From Caballeronia telluris (GTDB taxonomy: Bacteria > Pseudomonadota > Gammaproteobacteria > Burkholderiales > Burkholderiaceae), in assembly GCF_001544495.1 (NCBI RefSeq), contig NZ_FCNZ02000001.1, positions 558,001 to 622,000 on the forward strand: 64,000 nucleotides of DNA. The letters run 5' to 3'. Below, in pieces: positions 25,489 through 34,128 of this stretch; the stretch's first letter is position 1, and each line of letters starts with the position of its first letter. The position numbers and the translations under genes were made by a program. The notes beneath the pieces were generated by a model. The model did not search any database, had not been told where the DNA came from, and worked only from the letters and a program-made list of their open reading frames with translations.

Positions 25489-26475
25489 TCACGCGTCGCC
25501 CGATGCGAACCGCTCGCGGTAAGCCTGCGGCGTCACGCCGATCGCCCGCACGAAGCCGCGCCGCATCGTTTCCTCGGAGCCGAAACCGCAGCGCGCGGCG
25601 ATCCGCTTGACCGGCAGCCGCGTATCGCCTAGCAGGCGCCGCGCCGCTTCGAGCCGCAATTGCTCGATCGAACGCGCGGGCGTGAGGCCCGTCTGTGCGC
25701 GGTAATGGCGCACGAAGCTGCGTTCGCTCATGCCGGCGCGCGTCGCGAGTGCGGCGAGCGAAAGATCCGCCGCGAGGTTTTCCGCGATCCACGCGTGCAG
25801 TTCGCCGAAACGGTCGCCCGCCTTTTGCAGCGACAGCGCGGTGCTGAACTGCGCCTGTCCGCCCGGGCGCTTGAGAAACACGACGAGATGGCGCGCCACG
25901 TCGAGCGCGAGCGCGGCGCCGAGATCGTCTTCGATCAGGGCGAGCGCCAGGTCGATGCCGGCTGTCACGCCCGCCGAAGTCCAGACGGCGCCGTCGCGGA
26001 TGAAGATCGGATCGGGCTCCACGCGCACGGCGGGATAGCGCTCGCGCAGTTCGGCGCAGCGCGTCCAGTGCGTGACGGCGCGCTTGTCGTCCAGCAACCC
26101 GGCCGCCGCGAGCAGAAACGCGCCGGTACAGACCGACGCCGTGCGCCGCGTCCGTCCCGCCTGCGCGCGCACCCACGCGACGAGCGCCGGGTCGCGCGCT
26201 GCTTCGTACACGCCCCAGCCGCCCGAGACGACAAGCGTGTCGGGCGGATCGCCGGTGGGCGGCAGCGGATGCGTCAGGATGCCGAGCCCGGCCGACGTCG
26301 TGATCGCGCCGCCGTCGCTTGCCACGACGCGCGGCAGGTACGGCCGCGCGCCGCCCGCCGCGCAGGCCAGTTCGTTCGCGGACGCGAACGCCTGCAATGG
26401 CCCGGCGACGTCGAGCAACTGCGCGTTCGGAAAAGCGAGCACGTCGATGCGACGCGCGGAGGATTCGGTCGTCAT
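25489..26475 (-). CDS. GlxA-type AraC regulator with DJ-1/PfpI domain
   Basis: A 328-residue regulator. An N-terminal DJ-1/PfpI-like domain (about 10-195) keeps the elbow motif SVCTGAFLLAAAGLL with Cys116. A C-terminal AraC double helix-turn-helix follows (LSLAALATRAGMSERSFVRHYRAQTGLTPARSIEQLRLE). It is divergent from an isonitrile-hydratase-like gene of the same DJ-1 superfamily, 95 bp away, and probably controls it. About 220 bp separate its end from the GGDEF-EAL gene; nothing clear is seen there. Confidence 0.92.
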   Translation of the reverse strand: MTTESSARRIDVLAFPNAQLLDVAGPLQAFASANELACAAGGARPYLPRVVASDGGAITTSAGLGILTHPLPPTGDPPDTLVVSGGWGVYEAARDPALVAWVRAQAGRTRRTASVCTGAFLLAAAGLLDDKRAVTHWTRCAELRERYPAVRVEPDPIFIRDGAVWTSAGVTAGIDLALALIEDDLGAALALDVARHLVVFLKRPGGQAQFSTALSLQKAGDRFGELHAWIAENLAADLSLAALATRAGMSERSFVRHYRAQTGLTPARSIEQLRLEAARRLLGDTRLPVKRIAARCGFGSEETMRRGFVRAIGVTPQAYRERFASGDA

Positions 26476-26570
26476 GTTGGCGTGAAAAGTGGGCTCAGTG
26501 TCAATTTCGCCATAGCCTAGCGGCGTAGGATGAACTCGTCCACCTAATCACGAGAACGAGAGGAATCGAC

Positions 26571-27260
26571 ATGACGCTTCATATCGGCTTGCTGCTGTTT
26601 CCGCGCGTCCAGCAACTCGACCTGACCGGTCCCCACGACGTCTTCGCGCAGATTCCGGGCGCCACCGTGCATCTGGTCTGGAAGACGCGCGCGGCCGTTG
26701 AATCGTCGAGCGGGATGCTGCTCACGCCCGACACGACTTTCGACGACTGCCCGCCGCTCGACGTGATTTGCATCCCGGGCGGCTCGGGCGTCGGCGCGCT
26801 GATGGAGGACGAGGAAACGCTCGCCTTCATCCGGCGGCAGGCGCCGCGCGCGCGCTACGTGAGTTCGGTGTGCACCGGCTCGCTCGTGCTCGGCGCGGCG
26901 GGCCTCTTGCGCGGACGTCGCGCGACGACGCACTGGGCGTTCCATTCGCTGCTGGCCGATCTGGGCGCGGTGCCGGTCAAAGAGCGCGTCGTGCGCGACG
27001 GCAACCTGCTGACGGGCGGCGGAATCACGGCCGGCATCGATTTCGCGCTGACGCTCGCGGCCGAACTCGTCGGCGAGGAAGAAGCGCAGGCGATCCAACT
27101 CGAAATCGAATACGCGCCGGCGCCGCCGTTCGACGCGGGGTCGCCGGAGCGCGCGCCGCGTGGGGTGGTCGAGACGGTTCGCGAGCGCTCGGCGGCTTCG
27201 CTCACGGCGCGCGCGAAGATCGTGGAGCGGGTGGCGGCGCGGCTTGCCGCCACAAGCTGA
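26571..27260 (+). CDS. inhA: DJ-1/PfpI family protein, isonitrile hydratase-like
   Basis: A 229-residue cytosolic protein of the DJ-1 superfamily. The nucleophile motif SSVCTGSLVLGAAGLL places Cys101 and Thr102 where Pseudomonas isonitrile hydratase has its essential Cys and Thr, and Asp17 (QLDLTGP) is present too. Such enzymes hydrate isonitriles to N-formamides. GAGAGGA precedes the ATG. The divergent GlxA-type regulator supports an inducible catabolic role. The substrate is inferred; other DJ-1 activities cannot be ruled out. Confidence 0.82.
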   Translation: MTLHIGLLLFPRVQQLDLTGPHDVFAQIPGATVHLVWKTRAAVESSSGMLLTPDTTFDDCPPLDVICIPGGSGVGALMEDEETLAFIRRQAPRARYVSSVCTGSLVLGAAGLLRGRRATTHWAFHSLLADLGAVPVKERVVRDGNLLTGGGITAGIDFALTLAAELVGEEEAQAIQLEIEYAPAPPFDAGSPERAPRGVVETVRERSAASLTARAKIVERVAARLAATS

Positions 27261-27269
27261 ACTGGCGCG

Positions 27270-27704
27270 TCAGTCCGGCCCCGCGCCGAATCGTTTCTGC
27301 ATGAAATAGCGTGTGCGGCCTGCGCTGAAATCGGGCAACTCGCCGAAGACCGCGAAGCCCGCGCGCTCGTACAACTGCTTCGCGGCCGGGTTCAGCGTAT
27401 CGAGCCACGCCGCGCGACAGCCGCGCCGGATCGCTTCGCGCTCCGCCGCTTGCACGACGCGCGCGCCGAGCCCGGCGCCGCGCGCGTCGTCGCGAATCCA
27501 GAGCCATTTGACGAAGAGCCACTCCCACGCGGTGAAGCCCGCCAGTCCGCCGACGAACTCTTCGCCGCGATAGACCGACACCGCCAGATCGCGTTGCGCC
27601 GACGGCCCGAGTTCCCGCGCGTTGAACGCCGCGAGGCCGCCGCTCACGTCCGCTTCGAATTCGGCATCGATCCAGTCGGCGACTTCGATTTTCACGTCGT
27701 CCAT
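27270..27704 (-). CDS. GNAT family N-acetyltransferase
   Basis: A 144-residue GNAT protein with the acetyl-CoA loop RDDARGAGLGARVVQAAE (motif A) and LYERAGFAVFGELPDF near the C-terminus. It transfers an acetyl group to an amine; the substrate is unknown. It lies 15 bp downstream of the solute-binding-domain gene on the same strand and converges with the isonitrile-hydratase-like gene, 9 bp apart. Confidence 0.87.
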   Translation of the reverse strand: MDDVKIEVADWIDAEFEADVSGGLAAFNARELGPSAQRDLAVSVYRGEEFVGGLAGFTAWEWLFVKWLWIRDDARGAGLGARVVQAAEREAIRRGCRAAWLDTLNPAAKQLYERAGFAVFGELPDFSAGRTRYFMQKRFGAGPD

Positions 27705-27719
27705 TGCCCGGCCCGGCGC

Positions 27720-28460
27720 CTATGCGCCCGCTAACGGCGCCACCGACGCGCCTTTCACGCCGTGCCGCGCGAGTGCCTCCGCGACGAAGCCCGAGCGCTT
27801 AATCTCCTCGACGAATTCGCGCAGATGCGCCGCCGCCGCATCGCCGCGGCTTTTCGGCACGCCCATCGCCTGCTGGATGACCATGAAGCGCTCGTCGAGC
27901 AGCCGCAAGCCGGGCTTGCCGGCCGAATCGGCTTCGAGTTGCTGCTTCACGCCCGCGGCGACTTCGGCGCCGTCGCGCAGAAACTGCTCGACGACCGCCT
28001 GCGACGACGCCGCCCGCACGATCTGCGCATGCTTCAGCTCGCGCGTGAGAAAAAGATCGTAGGCGCTGCCCTTGCCGACCACTACGCGGTTCGTCTCGCG
28101 ATCGACGTCGCCATTGGACTGCACAGGCGAATCGTCGCGCACGAGATAGAAGCCTTCGATCAGCACGTAAGGCGCCGTGAACGCGATGCCCGCGCCGCGC
28201 ACCGGATCGATCGCGAAGAAGCCGATATCGGCGGCCTCCGTCGTCACGGCCTCGACGGATTTCGACGCCGTATCGAAGACGGCCAGTTCGGCTTCTACGC
28301 CGAGCCGCGCCGCGAACGCGCGCGCGAGATCGACGGAGATGCCGCCGGGCTCGCCGGTCGCGGCGTGGCGATTGGCGAGCAGCGGATTGCCGAGATTGAT
28401 CGACGCGCGCAGTTTGCCCGTGGGCGCGAACGCGTCCAGCAGGGTGGAATCGAGGGTCAT
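27720..28460 (-). CDS. Solute-binding-domain protein lacking a signal peptide
   Basis: A 246-residue SBP_bac_3-type protein (TGKLRASINLGNPLLANRHAATGEPGGISVDLARAFAARLG, then TAPYVLIEGFYLVRDD). Usual members are exported, yet no signal peptide or lipobox is visible from either possible start (28460 or 28484). It may act in the cytosol as a ligand sensor or enzyme, or the true start may be misread. No transporter permease is next to it. The start at 28460 is uncertain because no strong ribosome site precedes it. Confidence 0.75.
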   Translation of the reverse strand: MTLDSTLLDAFAPTGKLRASINLGNPLLANRHAATGEPGGISVDLARAFAARLGVEAELAVFDTASKSVEAVTTEAADIGFFAIDPVRGAGIAFTAPYVLIEGFYLVRDDSPVQSNGDVDRETNRVVVGKGSAYDLFLTRELKHAQIVRAASSQAVVEQFLRDGAEVAAGVKQQLEADSAGKPGLRLLDERFMVIQQAMGVPKSRGDAAAAHLREFVEEIKRSGFVAEALARHGVKGASVAPLAGA

Positions 28461-28563
28461 GGCGGGTCCGGGTCGGTGGAACATGCCCGCTATTTAACAG
28501 GAAAGCGCTCGGCCGCGCGCCCACCGATGCAGAATGGGCGTTTCGTTCCAGACGGACGCATCC

Positions 28564-29142
28564 ATGCCGCCCATCGCTATCGACACAGACGAACTGATTC
28601 GCCGCTTCGGCTTGCAACCGCATCCGGAAGGCGGCTATTTCCGCGAGACGTATCGCTCCGCCGCGCGCGTGACGCGCGAGGGCGCGAGCGAGGGTGCGGC
28701 CGACACCCGCTCGGCCTCGACGGCGATCTATTTCCTGCTCTGCGACGGCGCGCATTCGGCGTGGCATCGCATCCGCTCCGACGAACTGTGGCATTTCTAC
28801 GCGGGCGATCCCGTCGACATCCACGTGCTCGACGCGCAAGGCCGGCTCACGACGCACCGGCTCGGCAACGCGCTCGCCCACGCGGACGCCGTGTTCCAGG
28901 CCGTCGTGAAAGCGGGCGACTGGTTCGCGGCCGAGTGCGCGTCGCCCGAGGGGGTTGCGCTCGTCGGCTGCACGGTCGCGCCGGGCTTCGAATTCAGCGA
29001 GTTCGAGATCGCCGACGTGAACGCGCTCGCCGCCGCTCATCCGGCGCATCGCAACCTGATCGCGCGGCTGGGTCCCGCCGGCGGCGCCGGGCGGTTATCA
29101 TCGCGCCCTATCTCGTTAAACGACACAAAAGGCCAGGGATGA
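28564..29142 (+). CDS. Cupin_5 (DUF985) family protein
   Basis: A 192-residue cupin with LQPHPEGGYFRETYRS near the start, STAIYFLLCDGAHSAWHRIRSDELWHFYAGDP, and the late GCTVAPGFEFSEFEIAD. This is the complete pattern of the DUF985/Cupin_5 family, whose role is unknown but which has sugar-epimerase-like folds. The ATG at 28564 was chosen over one at 28534; neither has a strong ribosome site. Its TGA overlaps the start of the IclR gene (ATGA). Confidence 0.82.
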   Translation: MPPIAIDTDELIRRFGLQPHPEGGYFRETYRSAARVTREGASEGAADTRSASTAIYFLLCDGAHSAWHRIRSDELWHFYAGDPVDIHVLDAQGRLTTHRLGNALAHADAVFQAVVKAGDWFAAECASPEGVALVGCTVAPGFEFSEFEIADVNALAAAHPAHRNLIARLGPAGGAGRLSSRPISLNDTKGQG

Positions 29143-29921
29143 GCGGAGCGCGGCGCGGTATTCAGTCGATCGAAGTAGGCGGTGCGCTTCTGCGCGCGCT
29201 CGTGGACCACGGCGGCCCGATGCTGCTGGGCGACCTCGCGAAGAAGGCGGGGATGTCGTCGGCGAAGGCGCATCCGTATCTCGTGAGCTACGGCAATCTC
29301 GGCCTGATCCAGCAGGACGGCGCCACCGGACGCTACGAACTCGGACCGTTCGCGCTGCAAATGGGGCTCATTAGCCTCCAGCGCGTCGACCCGGTGCGGC
29401 TCGCGATTCCGGAAATCGGAGAAATCTCCTCGCAAATTCAGCATACCGTCGCGCTCGCGACCGCCGGCAGCTTCGGACCGACCATCGTCCATATCAACGA
29501 GGCGAGCGTGCCGATCCACGTCACGATGCGCACCGGCACCGTGATGTCGCTCCTGCAAACCGCCACCGGCCGCGCGTTCGCGGCCTATCTGCCGCCGCTC
29601 ACGGTCGATGCGCTCGTCGCGATCGAGGCGTCGGGCGGCTTGCAGATCGGCGCGGCGCGGCGCGACTTCACGCGCGCGCAAATCGACGCGCTGCTCGCCG
29701 AAGTGCGCGGGCACGGCATCGCGCGGACCATCGACGAACCCGTGGCGGGCATCAGCGCGATGAGCGCGCCCGTCTTCGATCACGCTCGCAACATCGTGCT
29801 CGCCATCACGGCGATCGGCCCGAGCGGCTCCTTCGACGGCGCATGGGACGGCGCCGTCGCGCGCGCATTGCGCGCTTGCGCCGCACGCGTTTCCGCCCGA
29901 CTGGGCTTTTCCGCGGCCTGA
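29139..29921 (+). CDS. IclR family transcriptional regulator
   Basis: A 260-residue regulator. An N-terminal winged helix (GIQSIEVGGALLRALVDHGGPMLLGDLAKKAGMSSAKAHPYLVSY) is followed by an IclR effector domain with a G-R-x-F-A-A-Y-L pattern. It overlaps the cupin gene by 4 bp, so it is translated with it. It lies upstream of and in line with the FAD monooxygenase genes, which it may control; IclR proteins often govern aromatic compound pathways. About 190 bp follow before the next gene. Confidence 0.88.
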   Translation: MSGARRGIQSIEVGGALLRALVDHGGPMLLGDLAKKAGMSSAKAHPYLVSYGNLGLIQQDGATGRYELGPFALQMGLISLQRVDPVRLAIPEIGEISSQIQHTVALATAGSFGPTIVHINEASVPIHVTMRTGTVMSLLQTATGRAFAAYLPPLTVDALVAIEASGGLQIGAARRDFTRAQIDALLAEVRGHGIARTIDEPVAGISAMSAPVFDHARNIVLAITAIGPSGSFDGAWDGAVARALRACAARVSARLGFSAA

Positions 29922-30017
29922 AGTTCCTTCCTCGCAACGCCGGGCATCCGCGAGCGCGTCCGACGCGCCGTCGCGCGACGGCGCACGTCCGTTGCTCGCG
30001 CTTAGGGTAAACGGCGA

Positions 30018-30045
30018 TTCAACAGTGTGAAATGCTTTGTACAAT
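30018..30045 (+). promoter_or_regulatory. Possible promoter for the monooxygenase operon
   Basis: TTCAAC (30018-30023) and TACAAT (30040-30045) are 16 bp apart in an AT-rich patch of the gap before the FAD monooxygenase gene. They are reasonable sigma-70-like elements. This is pattern matching only. Confidence 0.35.
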
Positions 30046-30110
30046 TCATAATCAACGGGCAAAGATAAACGCATTTGTCGGATATGCCTGAAAGGAAACA
30101 CGGAGACGCC

Positions 30111-31793
30111 ATGCAGACTGACTTCCAAACGCTTCGGTTCGAGTACACGCGAGCCGCCGAACACGATGCCGCGTCGCCGGCGCCTTACCCGGTGGTCGTC
30201 GTCGGGGCGGGGCCGGTGGGACTCGCGACCGCGATCGACCTCGCGCAGCAGGGCGTGCGCACGGTGCTCGTCGACAACGACGACAAGCTCTCGGACGGCT
30301 CGCGCGCGATCTGTTTCGCGAAGCGCACGCTGGAGATCTTCGACCGCATCGGCTGCGGCCAGCCGATGGTCGACAAAGGCGTGAGCTGGAACGTCGGCAA
30401 GGTCTTCCTGGCGGACGAACTCGTCTACACGTTCGATCTGCTGCCCGAAACCGGTCACGCGCGGCCCGCGTTCATCAATCTGCAGCAGTACTACGTCGAG
30501 GGCTATCTCGCCGAGCGCGCGATGCGCGAGGAGAACCTCGAGTTGCGCTGGAAGAGCAATGTCATCGGCGCGACGCAGCATGAGGATTACGTCGAGTTGC
30601 AGGTCGAGACGCCCGAGGGCACCTATGCGATGCGCGCGCAGTACGTGGTTGCCGCGGACGGCTCGCGCAGCCCGATGCGCCGCGCGCTCGGCCTCGACAG
30701 CCACGGCCGCACGTTCAAGGACCGCTTCCTGATCGCCGATGTGAAGATGAAGGCGCCATTTCCCGCCGAGCGCTGGTTCTGGTTCGATCCGCCGTTTCAC
30801 CGCAACCAGTCGGTGCTGCTGCATCGTCAGCCGGACGACGTATGGCGCATCGACTTCCAGCTCGGCTGGGACGCCGATCCGGTCGCGGAAAAGGCGCCCG
30901 AGCGCGTGATTCCGCGCGTGAAGGCGCTGCTCGGCGAGGACGCCGAATTCGAACTCGAATGGGTGAGCGTCTACACGTTCGTGTGTCAGCGCATGGACAA
31001 GTTCCGCCACGGCCGCGTGCTGTTCGCGGGCGATTCGGCGCATGGCGTCTCGCCGTTCGGCGCGCGCGGTGCGAACAGCGGCGTGCAGGACGCGGACAAC
31101 CTCGCGTGGAAGTTGCGCCTCGTGCTGAACGGCGACGCGCCCCAGACGCTGCTCGACACCTATGCGTCCGAGCGCGAATACGCCGCCGACGAAAACATCC
31201 TCAACTCGACGCGCGCGACGGACTTCATCACGCCGAAGAGCCCGGTGTCGCGCCTCTTCCGCGACGCGACGCTCAGGCTCGCGAAGGACTGTCCGTTCGC
31301 GCGGCGCATGACGAACAGCGGGCGGCTCTCGGTGCCCGCGGTGCTGCGCGATTCGCCGCTCAATACCGCCGATCGCGAAGGCGACGTCTTTTTCGGTTCG
31401 ATGGTGCCGGGCGCGGTGTGCACGGATGCGCCGGTGCGCATCGACGGCAAGGCGGCGTGGCTGCTCGCGCAGACGGGCGGCGGCGCGTTCACGGGCATCT
31501 GGTTTTGCGCATCCGCCGACGCGGCCGCCGACTGCGCGAACTGGCTCGCGGCGTTCGTAGGCAATTCGATCCCGATGCGCACGCTGATCGTCGTGCCGCG
31601 CGGCGCGGCGGGCGCACCGCTCGCCGGCGTGACCGTGCTGGAAGACGTGGACGGCGTGGTCGCGCAACGCTTCGACGCCCGGCCCGGCACGTTCTATCTG
31701 CTGCGTCCGGACCAGCATGTGTGCGCGCGCGGCCGCGCCTTCGACGCCGCTTCGGTTGCGGCAGCCATCCAGCGTGCGACGTGCAACGGGTAA
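30111..31793 (+). CDS. FAD-dependent aromatic monooxygenase (PheA/TfdB, MhpA-like)
   Basis: A 560-residue flavoprotein hydroxylase. The FAD-binding Rossmann motif is VVVGAGPVGLATAIDLAQQG, the DG motif is VVAADGSRSPMRRALGL, and the GD motif is GRVLFAGDSAHGVSPFGARGANSGVQDADNLAWKL. A C-terminal thioredoxin-like domain follows, as in phenol and 3-hydroxyphenylpropionate hydroxylases. The ATG at 30111 has GGAG 7 bp upstream. The substrate is not evident; aromatic acids or phenols are likely. It is coupled to a DUF2783 gene 6 bp later, with a Liv-type binding protein further on. Confidence 0.9.
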   Translation: MQTDFQTLRFEYTRAAEHDAASPAPYPVVVVGAGPVGLATAIDLAQQGVRTVLVDNDDKLSDGSRAICFAKRTLEIFDRIGCGQPMVDKGVSWNVGKVFLADELVYTFDLLPETGHARPAFINLQQYYVEGYLAERAMREENLELRWKSNVIGATQHEDYVELQVETPEGTYAMRAQYVVAADGSRSPMRRALGLDSHGRTFKDRFLIADVKMKAPFPAERWFWFDPPFHRNQSVLLHRQPDDVWRIDFQLGWDADPVAEKAPERVIPRVKALLGEDAEFELEWVSVYTFVCQRMDKFRHGRVLFAGDSAHGVSPFGARGANSGVQDADNLAWKLRLVLNGDAPQTLLDTYASEREYAADENILNSTRATDFITPKSPVSRLFRDATLRLAKDCPFARRMTNSGRLSVPAVLRDSPLNTADREGDVFFGSMVPGAVCTDAPVRIDGKAAWLLAQTGGGAFTGIWFCASADAAADCANWLAAFVGNSIPMRTLIVVPRGAAGAPLAGVTVLEDVDGVVAQRFDARPGTFYLLRPDQHVCARGRAFDAASVAAAIQRATCNG

Positions 31794-31799
31794 ACGACC

Positions 31800-32009
31800 A
31801 TGAAACTGAACCTCGAAACGAACATCGCAGACTACGACGGCTTCTACGAGCGTCTCATCGATACGCACAACGGACTAACGGAAGAAGAGAGCCAGATGGT
31901 GAACGCCAAGCTCGTGCTGCTGCTCGCCAATCATATCGGCGATGCGCAAGTGCTGATCGAGGCGCTCGCGCTGGCGAGAATGAGCGTCGCGGACGCGAAG
32001 GCAGGCTGA
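31800..32009 (+). CDS. DUF2783 domain protein
   Basis: A 69-residue helical protein (MKLNLETNIADYDGFYERLIDTHNGL and EEESQMVNAKLVLLLANHIG) that matches DUF2783. These small proteins are repeatedly found directly behind FAD monooxygenases of this type, as here, 6 bp downstream. A partner or stabilising role is inferred; no activity is known to me. Confidence 0.85.
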   Translation: MKLNLETNIADYDGFYERLIDTHNGLTEEESQMVNAKLVLLLANHIGDAQVLIEALALARMSVADAKAG

Positions 32010-32060
32010 ACGTGGCTACGGCCTTCGACATGTTGAGAAAATTGACAAAAATGCCCGCGA

Positions 32061-32089
32061 TTCGAGCCTGCATCGTCATGTTCTAATAC
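32061..32089 (+). promoter_or_regulatory. Possible promoter for the Liv-type binding protein
   Basis: TTCGAG (32061-32066) and TAATAC (32084-32089) are 17 bp apart upstream of the binding-protein gene; a TTGACA at 32042-32047 is too far from this -10. Weak evidence. Confidence 0.25.
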
Positions 32090-32184
32090 CAGCCGTCACC
32101 CAATCGGATGACCAGGGCACGGCGTCTTCGAGCATTCGCGAAGCGCCCGTGCGGGTTCGTGAACGTGAACGGAAGGGCAAGAAA

Positions 32185-33387
32185 TTGAAGAACATCGCAG
32201 ATCGCAAGTCGCAGAAACTCGCCGCAATCGCATTGGCCGTCCTCGCCCTCGCCGCCTGCGGCAAGAAGGATGAAGCACCGGCCACTCAAGCTACGCAATC
32301 GGCGGCGCCGTCGCCGGCGAACGTCGAAACCGTGAAGATCGGCCACGTCGGGCCGTTGACGGGCGGCAGCGGCCACTTGGGCAAGGACAACGAGAACGGC
32401 GCGCGCCTCGCCGTCGAGGAAATCAACCAGCAGGGCCTGACGATCGACGGCCGCACCGTGCGGCTGGAACTCGTCGCCGAAGACGACGCCGCCGATCCGA
32501 AGACCGGCACGCAGATCGCGCAAAAGTTCGTCGACGAACATGTGGTCGCGGTCATCGGCCATCTGAACTCGGGCGTCTCGATTCCGGCTTCGCGCATCTA
32601 CAACGATGCGAACGTCGTCGAGATTTCGCCGTCGTCCACCAATCCCGACTACACGAAGCAGGGCTACAAGGCGACGTATCGTGTCGTGGCAACCGATGCG
32701 CAGCAGGGTCCCGCGCTCGGCAACTACGCCCTGAAGTCGCTCAATGCGAAGACGGTCGCCGTGGTCGACGACGCGACCGCCTACGGCAAGGGTCTCGCCG
32801 ATGAATTCGCGAAAGCCGTGGAAGCGGCGGGCGGCAAGGTGGTAGGACGCGAAGCGACGAACGACAAGGCCACCGACTTCCGCGCGATCCTGACCAAGAT
32901 GAAGAGCGAGCAACCGGACGTCATCATGTTCGGCGGCATGGATTCGACCGTCGGGCCGTTCGTGCGGCAGGCGGCGGCGCTCGGCGTGAAGTCGAAGGTG
33001 ATGAGCGGCGACGGCGCGTGCACGACCAAGGTCGCGGAACTCGCGGGCGACGCCGTGCAGAACCTCGTCTGCTCCGAAGCGAGCCTCGCGGTTTCGAAGA
33101 TGCCGAAGGGCGCGGACTTCGAGAAGCGCTTCCAGGAACGCTTCAACGGTCCGATTCTCTTCAACGCGCCGTTCGCGTACGACGCGGTGTACGTGGTCGT
33201 CGATGCAATGAAGCGGGCCAGTTCCACCGATCCGGCGAAGGTGCTGGCCGCGATGCCGACGACGAACTATGACGGTGTGATCGGCCACATCGCGTTCGAC
33301 CCGAAGGGCGACATGAAAGAAGGGGCGATCACGCTCTATACCTATCAGGACAAGAAGAAGTCGATTCTCGATGTCGTGAAGATGTGA
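32185..33387 (+). CDS. Branched-chain amino acid-type ABC transporter substrate-binding lipoprotein
   Basis: A 400-residue periplasmic binding protein of the Leu/Ile/Val family (KIGHVGPLTGGSGHLGKDNENGARLAVEEIN). A lipobox-like LALAAC ends its leader, so it may be a lipoprotein anchored at Cys25. The best start is TTG at 32185, since GGAAGGG lies 8 bp before it; a GTG at 32149 is in frame but would add a basic tail. No permease or ATPase is adjacent. It may serve the substrate of the upstream monooxygenase or branched-chain amino acids; which one cannot be decided. Confidence 0.88.
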   Translation: MKNIADRKSQKLAAIALAVLALAACGKKDEAPATQATQSAAPSPANVETVKIGHVGPLTGGSGHLGKDNENGARLAVEEINQQGLTIDGRTVRLELVAEDDAADPKTGTQIAQKFVDEHVVAVIGHLNSGVSIPASRIYNDANVVEISPSSTNPDYTKQGYKATYRVVATDAQQGPALGNYALKSLNAKTVAVVDDATAYGKGLADEFAKAVEAAGGKVVGREATNDKATDFRAILTKMKSEQPDVIMFGGMDSTVGPFVRQAAALGVKSKVMSGDGACTTKVAELAGDAVQNLVCSEASLAVSKMPKGADFEKRFQERFNGPILFNAPFAYDAVYVVVDAMKRASSTDPAKVLAAMPTTNYDGVIGHIAFDPKGDMKEGAITLYTYQDKKKSILDVVKM

Positions 33388-33407
33388 GCGCGGGGCGCGG
33401 GCAGGCC

Positions 33408-34100
33408 CTAACGGACCTCACCCGCGTCCTGTTCGAGCGCGTAGATGGCAATTTGCACGCGGCTCGACAGCTTCAGCTTGCGCAGCACGTTGCGTACATG
33501 AATCTTCACCGTGCTTTCGGCAACATCGAGTTCGCGTGCAATGTCCTTGTTGCTTGCGCCGCGCGACAGGCTGCGCACGATGTCGCGTTCGCGCGGCGTG
33601 AGCGCCGCCCACTCGCCGCGCGACGCGCCCGGCACCGCTTGGTCGGAACTGCGTGCAGACGCGCCCGTGCGTGCCGGCGAGCGCAGTTTCTCCACCAGCC
33701 TCGCCGTCATGTCCTCGGCCACTACGGCTTCGCCCGCCGCCGCGCGCCTGATGGCCGAAGAGAGCGTCTCCGCCTCGATATTTTTCAGCAAATAACCGCA
33801 CGCGCCTTCGCCGAGCGCTTTCTCCAGTTCGTCCACGTCTTCGGACACGGTCAGCATGACGACCGCCGTATCCGGCAGATCCTGTTTCAGAAGCTGCAAC
33901 GTTTCGATTCCCGACAAGCCCGGCATGTTCAGGTCGAGCAGCACCACGTCCGGCCGATGCTGCTTCGCGCGCTTGACGCCTTCGATGCCGTCGGCGGCGT
34001 CGTCGACGACTTCGAAATCCGGCTGGCGCTGTAGCAGCGCGCGCACGCCCGAGCGAAAGAGCGTGTGGTCGTCGATCAGGAGAATGCGAATCGTCGTCAT
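33408..34100 (-). CDS. narL: Nitrate/nitrite response regulator NarL
   Basis: A 230-residue two-component regulator. The receiver domain has the phospho-acceptor Asp56 (VVLLDLNMPG) and KN at the end. A LuxR/NarL helix-turn-helix (LTPRERDIVRSLSRGASNKDIARELDVAESTVKIHVRNVLRKL) follows. Phosphorylated by NarX, it binds heptamer pairs to control nitrate-respiration genes. It is the last gene of the island, 28 bp after narX. Two 7-2-7 candidate sites lie upstream of narG and narK1. Confidence 0.93.
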   Translation of the reverse strand: MTTIRILLIDDHTLFRSGVRALLQRQPDFEVVDDAADGIEGVKRAKQHRPDVVLLDLNMPGLSGIETLQLLKQDLPDTAVVMLTVSEDVDELEKALGEGACGYLLKNIEAETLSSAIRRAAAGEAVVAEDMTARLVEKLRSPARTGASARSSDQAVPGASRGEWAALTPRERDIVRSLSRGASNKDIARELDVAESTVKIHVRNVLRKLKLSSRVQIAIYALEQDAGEVR

Positions 34101-34128
34101 GAGTGGATAGTGTCCGTGAAGCGATGGA

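Noticed and set aside
29037-31868. 943-residue minus-strand frame
   Set aside because: It is antisense to the IclR and FAD monooxygenase genes; no recognisable domains.
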